Assembly: GCF_007197755.1 (NCBI RefSeq)
Contig: NZ_CP041636.1
Coordinates: 434,001-498,000 of the forward strand
Reading direction: 5' to 3'
From: Ferrovibrio terrae
Lineage (GTDB): Bacteria; Pseudomonadota; Alphaproteobacteria; Ferrovibrionales; Ferrovibrionaceae
Length of the DNA: 64,000 nucleotides
Shown here: positions 19,081 through 29,988 of the stretch, one piece after another
How positions within the stretch are numbered: position 1 is the stretch's first letter
Layout of the letters: each line of letters opens with the position of its first letter
Program-made: the position numbers and the translations under genes
Notes under the pieces: generated by a model
What the model was told of the DNA's origin: nothing
Database searches by the model: none
What the model saw: the letters and a program-made list of their open reading frames with translations, nothing else

Positions 19081-20196
19081 ATGCTTGCCTATATCCTCCG
19101 CCGCCTGCTGCTGATCCTGCCGACCCTGCTCGGCATCATGGTGATCAACTTTGTCATCGTGCAGTTCGCCCCGGGCGGCCCGGTCGAGCAGGTGATCGCC
19201 CAGGTCACCGGCACGGCCGCCGACAGCACCGCACGCATCTCGGGCGGCACCGGCGGCGAAACCGGCGGTGCCGTCGCCGGCGGTTTTGCCCAGGCGGCCG
19301 AGGGTGCCAGTGCGCGCTATCGCGGCGCACAGGGCCTGGACCCGGAATTCATCAAGCGCATCGAAAAGCAGTTCGGCTTCGACAAACCGGCGCATGAGCG
19401 CCTGTGGCTGATGCTAAAGCAGTATGTCCAGCTCGATTTCGGCGTCAGCTATTTCAAGGACCGGCCGGTGACCGAACTGATCCTCGAGAAACTGCCGGTC
19501 TCGATCTCGCTCGGCCTGTGGACCACGCTGATCGTCTACCTGATCTCGATCCCGCTCGGCATCGCCAAGGCAGTGCGCGACGGCAGCCGCTTCGATATCT
19601 GGACCTCGGGCGTCATCGTGGTCGGCTATGCCATTCCCGGCTTCCTGTTCGCCGTGCTGCTGGTGGTGCTGTTTGCCGGCGGCAGCTTCGTGCAGTGGTT
19701 CCCGTTACGAGGACTGACCTCGGACAACTGGGCGCAGCTCAGCCTGATGGGCAAGCTGCTGGATTACTTCTGGCACCTGGTGCTGCCGGTGGTCGCCATG
19801 GTGATCGGCGGCTTTGCCGGCCTGGTGATGCTGACCAAGAATTCCTTCATGGAAGAGATCAACAAGCTCTATGTGCTGACGGCACGGGCCAAGGGCCTGA
19901 GCGAGCGCCGCGTGCTCTATGGCCATATCTTCCGCAATGCCATGCTGATCGTGATCGCCGGCTTCCCCGGCGCCTTCATCGGCATTCTCTTTACCTCCTC
20001 GCTGCTGATCGAGGTGATCTTCTCGCTCGATGGTCTTGGACTGCTCGGCTTCGAGGCCGCGCTGAAACGCGATTATCCGATCATGTTCGGCTCGTTGTTC
20101 ATCTTCACCTTGCTGGGACTGATCGTGAACTTGGTCTCCGACCTGATGTATGTGATGGTCGATCCGCGCATCGATTTCGAGAGCCGCGACGCCTGA
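19081..20196 (+). CDS. yejB: Peptide ABC transporter permease YejB
   Basis: A 371-residue inner-membrane permease. [20 protein letters not shown] is the usual first helix; between it and the core is the YejB-specific periplasmic insert (about residues 45-90, Gly/Ala-rich, ending [20 protein letters not shown]). The cytoplasmic ABC-contact loop is [20 protein letters not shown]. The C-terminus [18 protein letters not shown] is typical. Its stop shares one base with the yejE start (TGATG). Confidence 0.94.
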   Translation: MLAYILRRLLLILPTLLGIMVINFVIVQFAPGGPVEQVIAQVTGTAADSTARISGGTGGETGGAVAGGFAQAAEGASARYRGAQGLDPEFIKRIEKQFGFDKPAHERLWLMLKQYVQLDFGVSYFKDRPVTELILEKLPVSISLGLWTTLIVYLISIPLGIAKAVRDGSRFDIWTSGVIVVGYAIPGFLFAVLLVVLFAGGSFVQWFPLRGLTSDNWAQLSLMGKLLDYFWHLVLPVVAMVIGGFAGLVMLTKNSFMEEINKLYVLTARAKGLSERRVLYGHIFRNAMLIVIAGFPGAFIGILFTSSLLIEVIFSLDGLGLLGFEAALKRDYPIMFGSLFIFTLLGLIVNLVSDLMYVMVDPRIDFESRDA

Positions 20197-21235
20197 TGCA
20201 GATGGCTTCGCTCAAACTCAGCCCGATCAACGCCCGCCGCTGGCGCAACTTCCGCGCCAATAGCCGCGGCTTCTGGTCGCTGTGGGTTTTCCTCATTCTC
20301 TTCGTGCTCAGCCTGTTCGCCGAGTTCATCGCCAACGATTCGCCGCTGCTGGTGAAATACGATGGCGGCTATTATGTGCCGGTGCTGAAGGCCTACCCCG
20401 AGACCACATTCGGCGGGGATTTCGAAACCGAGGCGAAATACCGCGACCAGTTCGTGCGGGATCTGATCAGGGAAAAGGACGGCTGGATTCTGTGGACTCC
20501 GATCCGCTACAGCTACCGCACGATCAACTACGACCTCGGCCGTCCGGCACCCTCGCCACCTTCCGGGGAAAATCTCCTTGGCACCGATGACCAGGGCCGC
20601 GACGTGATGGCGCGGCTGATCTACGGTTTCCGCATCAGCGTGCTGTTCGGCCTGGTGCTGACCGTGCTGAGTTCGGTGATCGGTGTGATCGCCGGCGCGG
20701 TGCAGGGCTATTTCGGCGGCAAGACCGACCTGATCTTCCAGCGTTTCATCGAAGTCTGGTCCGGCCTGCCGACCCTCTACCTGCTGATCATCCTGGCCAG
20801 CGTGGTGCAGCCGAATTTCTGGTGGCTGCTCGGCATCATGCTGCTGTTCAGCTGGATGGCGCTGGTCGGCGTGGTGCGCGCCGAATTCCTGCGCGCCCGC
20901 AATTTCGGCTATGTGCGCGCCGCGCGCGCGCTCGGCGTGTCCGATATCTCCATCATGTTCCGCCACCTGCTGCCCAATGCCATGGTGGCGACCCTGACCA
21001 TGATGCCCTTCATCCTGAACGGCTCGATCACGACGCTGACGGCGCTCGACTTCCTCGGCTTCGGCCTGCCGCCGGGTTCGCCATCGCTGGGTGAGCTGCT
21101 GGCGCAGGGCAAGACCAACATCCAGGCGCCCTGGCTTGGTATCACGGCGTTTGCCGTGCTGGCTGTGATGCTGAGCCTGCTGATCTTCATCGGTGAAGCC
21201 GTGCGCGACGCCTTCGACCCGCGCAAGATTTTCAA

Positions 21236-21239
<4 letters not shown>
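20196..21239 (+). CDS. yejE: Peptide ABC transporter permease YejE
   Basis: A 347-residue inner-membrane permease, partner of YejB. The ATG at 20196 overlaps the yejB stop and opens [20 protein letters not shown]. The long periplasmic segment with YDGGYYVPVLKAYPETTFGG and ENLLGTDDQGRDVMARLIYG are YejE marks. The ABC-contact loop is VRAARALGVSDISIMFRHLL. Its stop overlaps yejF by 4 bases. Confidence 0.94.
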
Positions 21240-22867
<1,628 letters not shown>

Positions 22868-22868
22868 T

Positions 22869-23798
22869 ATGGCGCTGCTGATCTACACCAGGGCGCATGA
22901 CCCAGCGGTCTGGGCCGCCGAACTGAAGGTGCTGGCGCCCGATCTGGACATCCGCATCCATCCCAACACCGGCAACCCGAACGACATTGAAGTGGCGCTG
23001 GTGGCCAAGCCGCCGCCGGGCCTGCTCAAGACTTTCCCGAACCTGAAGCTGATCCACGCCTTTGGCGCCGGCGTCGATGCCATCCTGGCCGACCCGCATC
23101 TGCCGCGCCATGTGCCGCTGACGCGCGTGATCGACGATCGCCTGACTTTGGCGATGACGGAATATGTGCTGCTGCATGTGCTGCGCTTCCATCGCCAGGT
23201 CGACACCATGGCTGCCAACCAGCGCAACAGGGCGTGGAAATGGCTGCCTCCGGTGGATGCCTCGGAACGCGTGATCGGCATCATGGGCATGGGCACACTG
23301 GGGATGGCGGCGGCGCAGAAGCTGTCACAGTTCGGCTTTCAGCTAGTGAGCTGGAGCCGCGGCCTGAAGGCCGTCGATGGCGTCACCAGTTTCCATGGCG
23401 ACGAGCATCTCGACAGTTTCCTGCGGCTCTGCAACATACTGATCTGCCTGCTGCCGCTGACGCCGGAGACGCGCGGCATCATCAACCGCCGCGCCCTGTC
23501 GCTGCTGCCGCGCGGCGGCTATATCATCAATGCCGCACGCGGCGGCCATGTGGTGGAAGCCGACCTGCTGCACGCGCTCGATTCCGAGTGGTTATCGGGC
23601 GCAACGCTGGATGTGTTCGATGAAGAACCCTTACGCGACGCGCATCCCTTCTGGACGCATCCGAAGGTGACGGTGACGCCGCACAATGCGGCCGACAGCA
23701 TCCCGGCCCAGGTGGCGCCGCAGATCGTCGACAACATTCGCCGCCTGCAGCAGGGCCAGCCCCTGCTACGGCTGGTGGATTATAAGCGCGGCTACTGA
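22869..23798 (+). CDS. ghrA: D-2-hydroxyacid dehydrogenase, glyoxylate/hydroxypyruvate reductase A-like
   Basis: A 309-residue NAD(P)-dependent dehydrogenase. The nucleotide site is GIMGMGTLGMAAAQKL, catalytic Arg is in NAARGGHVVEADLL, Glu in FDEEPLR, and His in VTPHNAADS, as in GhrA, which reduces glyoxylate and hydroxypyruvate. The ATG at 22869 is used; the longer frame overlaps yejF by 53 bases and adds unrelated residues. Last gene of the yej operon, although its link with peptide import is unclear. Confidence 0.88.
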   Translation: MALLIYTRAHDPAVWAAELKVLAPDLDIRIHPNTGNPNDIEVALVAKPPPGLLKTFPNLKLIHAFGAGVDAILADPHLPRHVPLTRVIDDRLTLAMTEYVLLHVLRFHRQVDTMAANQRNRAWKWLPPVDASERVIGIMGMGTLGMAAAQKLSQFGFQLVSWSRGLKAVDGVTSFHGDEHLDSFLRLCNILICLLPLTPETRGIINRRALSLLPRGGYIINAARGGHVVEADLLHALDSEWLSGATLDVFDEEPLRDAHPFWTHPKVTVTPHNAADSIPAQVAPQIVDNIRRLQQGQPLLRLVDYKRGY

Positions 23799-23820
23799 GC
23801 GCGGCTGGCGAGCCGCGCTC
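23797..23820. terminator. Hairpin shared by two convergent genes
   Basis: A perfect 10-bp stem GAGCGCGGCT/AGCCGCGCTC with a GGCG loop. It begins inside the ghrA stop codon and ends inside the stop codon of the convergent lipoprotein gene. There is no T-run on either side, so termination is inferred from position and stability only. Confidence 0.45.
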
Positions 23821-24220
23821 ACTCCCACTTCTTGAAAACGTCGACGAACTTTTCCTCGCCGCAGGCGATGAAATAGCCGCGCAAGGTGCAGTTCTCGGAT
23901 TCACCGAGCCGCTGACGCACGGCCTTGAGCGCCGGCAGCATTTCCTTGGCCAGTTGCTTGTCGCGGAAGCGCATCACTTCACCCTGGGTGCGGGCGCCGT
24001 CGTAGATCACGCCGATGCTTTCTTCCGAGTTGATCTCGGGGCGACGCTTCTGGAAGGTGTTCAGGCTCTTGAGGCCGCCGGTCTTCTGGATGAATTGCTG
24101 GAAATTGCTGAGCGAGCTGTGGCGCTGCTCCGGTGCCGTTTCCTTGGCCTCGAAACAGCCCGATAGCAGGCCGAGAGCAAACAAGGCCGCGCCGAGCGCC
24201 GGCAGACGTTGATACCGCAT
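23819..24220 (-). CDS. Hypothetical lipoprotein
   Basis: A 133-residue protein with a signal peptide and lipobox: MRYQRLPALGAALFALGLLS followed by GC at residues 21-22, so it should be lipid-anchored after cleavage before Cys22. The mature part is helical and charged, with two further Cys (in ESENCTLRGYFIACGEE) that could form a disulfide. I do not recognise the family. The ATG at 24220 is chosen over the longer frame because it starts the signal peptide. It lies 69 bases downstream of the priA stop side, on the same strand as priA but upstream of it in no shared operon that I can prove. Confidence 0.7.
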   Translation of the reverse strand: MRYQRLPALGAALFALGLLSGCFEAKETAPEQRHSSLSNFQQFIQKTGGLKSLNTFQKRRPEINSEESIGVIYDGARTQGEVMRFRDKQLAKEMLPALKAVRQRLGESENCTLRGYFIACGEEKFVDVFKKWE

Positions 24221-24289
24221 GGGTAGTCTTCCCCTAAAGGCGGCCCATTCCACACCCGGCCGCATGCGGACACTTTAAAAGGCCTAGCT

Positions 24290-26548
24290 CTAAAGAAAGC
24301 TATAAGGATCGATATCGACCGTGCGCTTTACACCTGACGGTAGTTTTGTCTTTGCCATCCATTCCCGCAAAGCGGCAGGCACATCGATCTCACGTTCGGC
24401 CTTGAGCAGCAGACGTTCGCGGAAGCGGCCACGCAGATAATGCAACGGTGCAGGCGCCGGCCCCAGCACCGACAGTCCATTGCCGCGCGGCGCCGACCGC
24501 GCCAGCGCGCGCGCCGCCTGCTCCACCTCCGCCTGGTCGGGCCCGCTGACGATCACGGCCGCCAGCCGACCGAACGGCGGCATGCCGGCGCGCTGGCGTT
24601 CGGCCATCTCGGCCGCCAGGAAACCGGCGGTGTCATACCGGCTCAGCGCCGCGATCACCGGATGGCTGGGATCGAAAGACTGCAGCAGCACGCGACCCGG
24701 ATGGGCGGCGCGACCCGCACGGCCCGCCACTTGGGTCAGCAGCTGATAGGTGCGCTCCGCCGCACGCGGATCGCCGCCGGCCAGGCCAAGATCGGCATCG
24801 ATCACGCCGACCAATGTCAGCAATGGAAAGTGATGGCCTTTCGCCACGATCTGCGTACCCACCAGAATATCGATCTCGCGCCGCTCCATGCGTTCCAGCA
24901 TCTCGCTGATCTGCTTCGGCGAGTTGGCGGTGTCGGATGCCATCACGGCCAGCCGTGCATCGGGAAACAGCATGGCGGCTTCCTCGGCCAGCCGCTCCAC
25001 GCCGGGGCCGCAGGCCTTGAACTTGTCTTCCGCCTCGCAGGCCGGGCAGTTTTTCGGCAGACGCTGCTGATGGCCGCAATGATGGCATTGCAGATTGCCA
25101 TGCCGCTTGTGCTCGACCAGCCAGGCCGCACAATTCGGGCATTGCAGGCGATGGCCGCAGGCGCCGCAGAGCGTCAGCGGTGCATAACCACGCCGGTTCA
25201 GGAACAGCATGCCCTGCTCGCCGGCCGCAATCGTCTGCGTCATTGCGGCGGCCAGCGGCGCGGAGATGAAGCGCTGCGACGGCAGCTTCTCTTTCCGCAT
25301 ATCGATGATCCTGATGGCCGGCAGGCTGGCGGCATTGTGGCGTTCGGGCAACACGGCATGGGCATAGCGCCGCCGCGCCACGTTATGCAGGCTTTCCAGC
25401 GACGGCGTCGCCGACGCCAGCACCACTGCAATGCCTTCCAGTTTGGCGCGCACCACCGCCATGTCGCGCGCGTTGTAGATCACGCCCTCTTCCTGCTTGT
25501 AGGAACCATCGTGTTCTTCATCCACCACCACAAGGCCCAGATCGGCATAAGGCAGGAACAGCGCCGAGCGCGCACCGATCACGACTTTGGCTTCGCCACG
25601 GCTGATCGCGCGCAAAGTGGCGGCACGGCGGCCCTCGGCCATTTCGGAATGCCAGGCCCAGGCGGGTGCGCCGAAGCGCTGCTCGAAGCGGTCCAGCGAT
25701 TGCTGCGTCAGCGCGATTTCCGGCAGCAGCACCAGAACCTGCCGGCCCATCTGCAACGCGGCCGACACGGCTTCGTAATACACTTCGGTCTTGCCCGCGC
25801 CTGTCACGCCTTCCAGCAGCGTGACCGAGAAATCCCGCGCTTCGGTGGCGCTGCGCAGTGCCGCGGCGGCTTCGGCCTGCAGGGTATTCAGCTTGCGGCC
25901 CGCACGCTGCCAGTCTGGCGCGGGCGGTGGACGGAAGGCCGGCACCTGATCGGCCTGCAGCGCACCCAGCTCGACCAGCTTGCGCACCACGGCCTGCGAC
26001 ACGGCAGCAACCTCGGCCAGTTCGGTCACCGTCATGCCAGGCTGCTCGCGTGCGATTTCGAGAACGCGCCCTCTTTGCTCAGTATGGCGCGCCTGCTCGC
26101 CCATCTTCACACCAGCGGCGTCACCGATCCGCAACACGGCGCGCAGCGGCGGCGGTTCGACCAGCGCGCGCGGCTCGGGCAGGCACATTTTCAGCACCGC
26201 GCCGGTGGGATTGAGCGTATAGCTCGCCACCCAGTCGACCAGCTTGCGCAGCACCGGCTGGATCGGCGGCGCGTCGCAGCGCCGGATCACATCCTTCAGT
26301 CTGGCTTTTTCCGGCAAGGGTGCCGGCACGCCTTCCCAGACCACGCCGAGCGAAATACGGCTGCCGATCGGTACTTCCACGATATCGCCGGGCGCAAGTG
26401 GCCCTGCGCTGCCAGCCCGGTAGGTAAAGGGCTCGGCCAGCGGCAAAGGCAACAGCACATGGATCAGATCGGCAGGCGTCAACGTTGTACCAAAGGACCA
26501 CCCGGCTTTGGCTGGCAGCACCAGCCTCGGTCGGGTATTGTTAACCAT
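24290..26548 (-). CDS. priA: Primosomal protein N' (replication restart helicase PriA)
   Basis: A 752-residue 3'-5' helicase that reloads the replisome at stalled forks. The N-terminal 3'BD domain occupies about residues 28-115. Walker A is GVTGAGKT (247-254), Walker B DEEH (343-346), and a cysteine-rich zinc-binding insert lies in the helicase core ([24 protein letters not shown]). Late helicase motifs are [15 protein letters not shown] and QVAGRAGRA. The ATG at 26548 leaves about 25 extra residues before the usual beginning; TTG or GTG codons near residues 23 and 31 are alternatives. It is divergent from fsa. Confidence 0.96.
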   Translation of the reverse strand: MVNNTRPRLVLPAKAGWSFGTTLTPADLIHVLLPLPLAEPFTYRAGSAGPLAPGDIVEVPIGSRISLGVVWEGVPAPLPEKARLKDVIRRCDAPPIQPVLRKLVDWVASYTLNPTGAVLKMCLPEPRALVEPPPLRAVLRIGDAAGVKMGEQARHTEQRGRVLEIAREQPGMTVTELAEVAAVSQAVVRKLVELGALQADQVPAFRPPPAPDWQRAGRKLNTLQAEAAAALRSATEARDFSVTLLEGVTGAGKTEVYYEAVSAALQMGRQVLVLLPEIALTQQSLDRFEQRFGAPAWAWHSEMAEGRRAATLRAISRGEAKVVIGARSALFLPYADLGLVVVDEEHDGSYKQEEGVIYNARDMAVVRAKLEGIAVVLASATPSLESLHNVARRRYAHAVLPERHNAASLPAIRIIDMRKEKLPSQRFISAPLAAAMTQTIAAGEQGMLFLNRRGYAPLTLCGACGHRLQCPNCAAWLVEHKRHGNLQCHHCGHQQRLPKNCPACEAEDKFKACGPGVERLAEEAAMLFPDARLAVMASDTANSPKQISEMLERMERREIDILVGTQIVAKGHHFPLLTLVGVIDADLGLAGGDPRAAERTYQLLTQVAGRAGRAAHPGRVLLQSFDPSHPVIAALSRYDTAGFLAAEMAERQRAGMPPFGRLAAVIVSGPDQAEVEQAARALARSAPRGNGLSVLGPAPAPLHYLRGRFRERLLLKAEREIDVPAALREWMAKTKLPSGVKRTVDIDPYSFL

Positions 26549-26612
26549 CCTGCTTATAGCATCGGCGGCTGATTCGGGCAGAGCCCGGGCCGCCCCAAGG
26601 AGTGATCAGGAC

Positions 26613-27275
26613 ATGAAATTTTTCGTCGATACTGCCGATATCGCCGAGATCGCCGAGCTGAACGAGACCGGTCTGCTGGATGGCGTCACCACCAATCCGT
26701 CGCTGGTGGCCAAGACCGGCAAGGACTTCGTCAGCACGATCAAGGAAATCTGCAAGATCGTGAAGGGTCCGGTCTCCGCCGAGGTGACCGCCACCGATCA
26801 TGCCACCATGCTGGCCGAGGGCCGCAAGCTGGCAGCCCTGGCCACCAACGTGGCCGTGAAGGTGCCGCTGACGGTGGATGGCCTGAAGACCTGCAAGGCG
26901 CTGTCCGATGACGGCATCATGGTCAACGTGACGCTGTGCTTCTCGGCTGCGCAGGCAATTCTGGCCGCCAAGGCTGGCGCCACCTTTATCTCGCCTTTCG
27001 TCGGCCGGCTGGACGATATCGGCCAGGACGGCATGCAGCTGATCGCCGACATCGTGCAGATCTACAACAACTACCCTGACTTCAAGACCGAGGTGCTGGT
27101 CGCTTCGATCCGGCATCCGATCCACCTGATCGAATCCGCCAAGATTGGCGCCGATGTCGCCACCCTGCCGCCGAATGTGCTCAAGGGCCTGGTGAAGCAT
27201 CCGCTGACCGACAAGGGCCTGGAGGCCTTCCTCGCCGACTGGAAGAAGACCGGCCAGTCGATCCTGGACAAGTAG
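26613..27275 (+). CDS. fsa: Fructose-6-phosphate aldolase / transaldolase family
   Basis: A 220-residue TIM-barrel aldolase of the short transaldolase family. [16 protein letters not shown] and [14 protein letters not shown] are the family opening; the Schiff-base Lys83 is in [21 protein letters not shown] and [12 protein letters not shown] follow. An AAGGAG ribosome site (26597-26602) precedes the ATG at 26613; the longer upstream frame would overlap the priA promoter. Such proteins are annotated as transaldolase in alphaproteobacteria and may act either as transaldolase or as F6P aldolase. Confidence 0.93.
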   Translation: MKFFVDTADIAEIAELNETGLLDGVTTNPSLVAKTGKDFVSTIKEICKIVKGPVSAEVTATDHATMLAEGRKLAALATNVAVKVPLTVDGLKTCKALSDDGIMVNVTLCFSAAQAILAAKAGATFISPFVGRLDDIGQDGMQLIADIVQIYNNYPDFKTEVLVASIRHPIHLIESAKIGADVATLPPNVLKGLVKHPLTDKGLEAFLADWKKTGQSILDK

Positions 27276-27285
27276 GACATATCCG

Positions 27286-28005
27286 ATGGCCGACGGCATC
27301 ACCGCACCTGTCTCCGAAATCGCCGGCCTCTCGGAGTCCGATGTGATCGAATGGCTGAAGCAGAATTCCGATCTGCTGATCCGCCATCCCGACCTGTGCG
27401 AAATCCTGCTGCCGCCAACCGCGCCGCGCGGCGGCGACAATGTGGTCGACCTGCAGCGTTTCATGGTGCAGCGCCTGCAGGGCGAGCTGCATCGCGTGTC
27501 GCATGTCGGCAACGAACTGCTGGATGCCAGCCGCCAGAACCTGTCGTTGACCCAGCGCGTGCATGCCGCCGTCCTGATGCTGCTGGAAGCCGGCAGCTTC
27601 GAGCACATGATCCACATGGCGACGCAGGACTGGACCGACCTGCTGGAGGTTGATGTCATCAGCCTCTGCGTCGAAGGCGATCCCGATCGCATGAAGGAAA
27701 TCGTGACCGGCGGCGTCTTCGTGCTGCCCAACGGCACCATCGATACGCTGCTGGGCGCGCTGCCCGCCGTGGCGCGCGACAATTGCGAAGCCGCGAGCTG
27801 GATCTATGGCCCGGCCGCCTCGCTGGTGCGTTCGGATGCACTGGCGCGCCTCGATTTCGGCCCGACGGCGCCGGCCGCGATGCTGGCGCTGGGTTCTCGC
27901 GAGGCCGACAAGTTCCAGCCGCATCAGGGCACGGAGCTGCTGCAGTTCCTGACCGGCGTGCTCGGCCGTTCGGTGCAGGCATGGCTCGACCTTCCGCCGA
28001 AGTAA
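27286..28005 (+). CDS. DUF484 family protein
   Basis: A 239-residue GAF-like protein of unknown function. VIEWLKQNSDLLIRHPDLCE near residue 20 and MVQRLQGELHRVS after it are the DUF484 signature, followed by a helical linker and a GAF-like C-terminal half (WTDLLEVDVISLCVEG, AAMLALGSREADKF). In enterobacteria the DUF484 gene also sits directly upstream of xerC, and here the two overlap by 25 bases, so coupling with XerC expression is conserved. Confidence 0.9.
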   Translation: MADGITAPVSEIAGLSESDVIEWLKQNSDLLIRHPDLCEILLPPTAPRGGDNVVDLQRFMVQRLQGELHRVSHVGNELLDASRQNLSLTQRVHAAVLMLLEAGSFEHMIHMATQDWTDLLEVDVISLCVEGDPDRMKEIVTGGVFVLPNGTIDTLLGALPAVARDNCEAASWIYGPAASLVRSDALARLDFGPTAPAAMLALGSREADKFQPHQGTELLQFLTGVLGRSVQAWLDLPPK

Positions 28006-28967
28006 AAGACAACTCAGACGCGGCGGCACGCCTGCCGTTCTTCCTCGCCGCCGAGGATGTGAAGGCCGCCGCCGAAGCCTGGTATCTCTGGCTTGCCAAG
28101 GAAAAACGCTACTCGCGCCACACCCTGCGCGGCTACGGGCAGGATCTTTCCGGCTATTTCTCATTCCTGAGCGAGCATCTCGGCGAACCGGCCGGCATGG
28201 CCGACCTGCAGGCGCTGCGGCTCGCCGATTTCCGTGCGTATTTAAGCCATCGCCGCAACGATGGCGTCGGCGCGACGTCGCTGGCGCGCAACCTGAGCGC
28301 CATCCGCAGTTTTTTCCGTCGCCTGCAGAAGGACGGTCGCATCGACAATGCCGCCGCCAATCTGGTGCGCACGCCGAAGCGGCCACACAGCTTGCCCAAG
28401 CCACTGGCGGTGCAGGCCGCGCAGCAGGTGATCGACACGGTGGACGAGAGCGACACGCTGCCCTGGCTGCAGGCGCGCGACGCCGCCATTCTGACTTTGC
28501 TCTGGGGTGCCGGTTTGCGACTGGGCGAAGCGCTCGGCCTCAATGGCAATGACCTGCCGAAAGGCGACAGCCTGACGGTAACGGGCAAGGGCAACAAGCA
28601 GCGACTGGTGCCGATCCTGCCTGTCGTGCGCGAGGCCATCGCGACTTATGCGAAACTCTGCCCCTATCCGATCGCGACCGGCACGCCGCTATTTTACGGC
28701 GCGCGCGGCAAGCGGCTCGACCCTGCCATCGTGCAAAAATCCATGCGCCATGCGCGGCGTCTGCTGAACCTGCCGGAAACCGCCACGCCGCATGCCCTGC
28801 GGCATTCTTTCGCCACGCATCTGCTGGCCGGCGGCGGCGACCTGCGCACCATCCAGGAACTGCTGGGTCATGCCTCGCTGGCTACGACCCAGCGCTATAC
28901 CGAGGTGGATGCCGAGGCGCTGCTCCGGGTCTACGACAGCGCCCACCCCAGGGCACGGGCGACCTGA
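27981..28967 (+). CDS. xerC: Tyrosine recombinase XerC
   Basis: A 328-residue site-specific recombinase that, with XerD, resolves chromosome dimers at dif. The N-terminal SAM-like DNA-binding domain covers about 30-125 (WLAKEKRYSRHTLRGYGQDL). The catalytic set is visible: Arg in GAGLRLGEAL, Lys in TGKGNKQR, His and Arg in HALRHSFATHLL, His in LGHASLATTQ and the nucleophile Tyr in RYTEVD. The ATG at 27981 lies inside the DUF484 gene; the open frame continues further upstream but without family-like residues. Confidence 0.94.
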   Translation: MARPSAEVKDNSDAAARLPFFLAAEDVKAAAEAWYLWLAKEKRYSRHTLRGYGQDLSGYFSFLSEHLGEPAGMADLQALRLADFRAYLSHRRNDGVGATSLARNLSAIRSFFRRLQKDGRIDNAAANLVRTPKRPHSLPKPLAVQAAQQVIDTVDESDTLPWLQARDAAILTLLWGAGLRLGEALGLNGNDLPKGDSLTVTGKGNKQRLVPILPVVREAIATYAKLCPYPIATGTPLFYGARGKRLDPAIVQKSMRHARRLLNLPETATPHALRHSFATHLLAGGGDLRTIQELLGHASLATTQRYTEVDAEALLRVYDSAHPRARAT

Positions 28968-28990
28968 TCGCTCGGCATTTGATCGCCATC

Positions 28991-29012
28991 ACAGTTGCGG
29001 GACCGCAACTGT
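28991..29012. promoter_or_regulatory. 22-bp palindrome upstream of the DUF3750 gene
   Basis: Perfect 10-bp arms ACAGTTGCGG and CCGCAACTGT separated by GA. It lies 23 bases after the xerC stop and about 52 bases before the next gene. A CATAAT -10-like box (29024-29029) follows 11 bases later, so the palindrome would cover the -35 region. With a 2-base spacer it is more like an operator than an RNA terminator, and no T-run follows. Confidence 0.45.
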
Positions 29013-29064
29013 CCTGACTTTGCCATAATCGCCCGACATCCTATGTTTGCACATGAAGGCAGAC

Positions 29065-29859
29065 ATGACATTCCGCACCCGCTCCCTGATCCGCAATCTC
29101 CTGCTCGCTGTCGGCGCGCTGATCGCACTGCCGCTGATGGCCAGCGGCGCCTCCATCGCCACGGCCGAGCGCAAGCACTGGTCGACCTCGCGCTGGGACA
29201 GTGCCGGGCTGGCGCCCGATCCGGTCACCGTCAAAGACGCGGTCATCCAGGTCTATGCCGCCCGCGTCTGGGGCTGGCGCGGCGCGTTTGCCGTCCATAC
29301 CTGGATCGTGGTCAAACCGGCCGGCGCACCCTCCTACACCCGCTATGAGGTGGTCGGCTGGGGCGGCGCCCCGGTGCGGATCAGCAACCGCACGCCCGAC
29401 GGCTACTGGGCCGGCAATGCGCCCGAACTTCTGCATGACCTGCGCGGGCCGACCGCCGCCGCCGCCATCCCGCTGCTGATCTCGGCCGCCGAACGCTATC
29501 CCGGCCGCGAAGGCTATGTGATGTGGCCCGGGCCCAACTCGAACAGTTTCGTGGCCTATCTGGCCCGCGAGGTGCCCGAACTGGGCCTCGAACTGCCGCC
29601 CACCGCGGTCGGCAAGGACTGGCTGGGCGCCACGACCGTGTTTGCCCCAGCCCCCAGCGGCACCGGCTACCAGATCAACCTGTTCGGCCTGGCCGGGGTG
29701 ACGGCCGCGGCCCGCGAGGGGCTGGAGCTCAACCTGCTGGGCCTGACCATCGGCGTCGACCTGCTCCGCCCCGCGCTCAAGCTGCCCGGCATCGGCCGCA
29801 TCGGCCTGCCGACCACCTCGGCGGTCGCCGAGACCAAATCCCCCATAAGTAACCAGTAG
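29065..29859 (+). CDS. DUF3750 family exported protein
   Basis: About 264 residues with an N-terminal hydrophobic signal or anchor (RSLIRNLLLAVGALIALPLM). The core VIQVYAARVWGWRGAFAVHT and YTRYEVVGWGG, then YVMWPGPNSNSFVAYLAREV, fits the DUF3750 family, predicted periplasmic and functionally unknown. The conserved His, Trp and Asn residues hint at an enzyme, but this is inference. The ATG at 29065 has AAGG five bases upstream; ATG 29053 and TTG 29047 in the same frame are alternatives. It precedes the DUF692 gene by 129 bases. Confidence 0.75.
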   Translation: MTFRTRSLIRNLLLAVGALIALPLMASGASIATAERKHWSTSRWDSAGLAPDPVTVKDAVIQVYAARVWGWRGAFAVHTWIVVKPAGAPSYTRYEVVGWGGAPVRISNRTPDGYWAGNAPELLHDLRGPTAAAAIPLLISAAERYPGREGYVMWPGPNSNSFVAYLAREVPELGLELPPTAVGKDWLGATTVFAPAPSGTGYQINLFGLAGVTAAAREGLELNLLGLTIGVDLLRPALKLPGIGRIGLPTTSAVAETKSPISNQ

Positions 29860-29988
29860 TTGCGGACTTCTGCCGCAAGATCGCGGCGGGTGTTTTTCCA
29901 CAGGCGGTGCTACAGTGTCCGGGACAGGCGCGAGCTGGCAGGCCCGCGCTGCGACGCGAACAATCTGACGAGTGTGCATCCGGTCGCC

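Noticed and set aside
24440-26572. A 710-codon plus-strand frame
   Set aside because: Antisense to priA; composition (His, Arg, Gln-rich) is that of a shadow.
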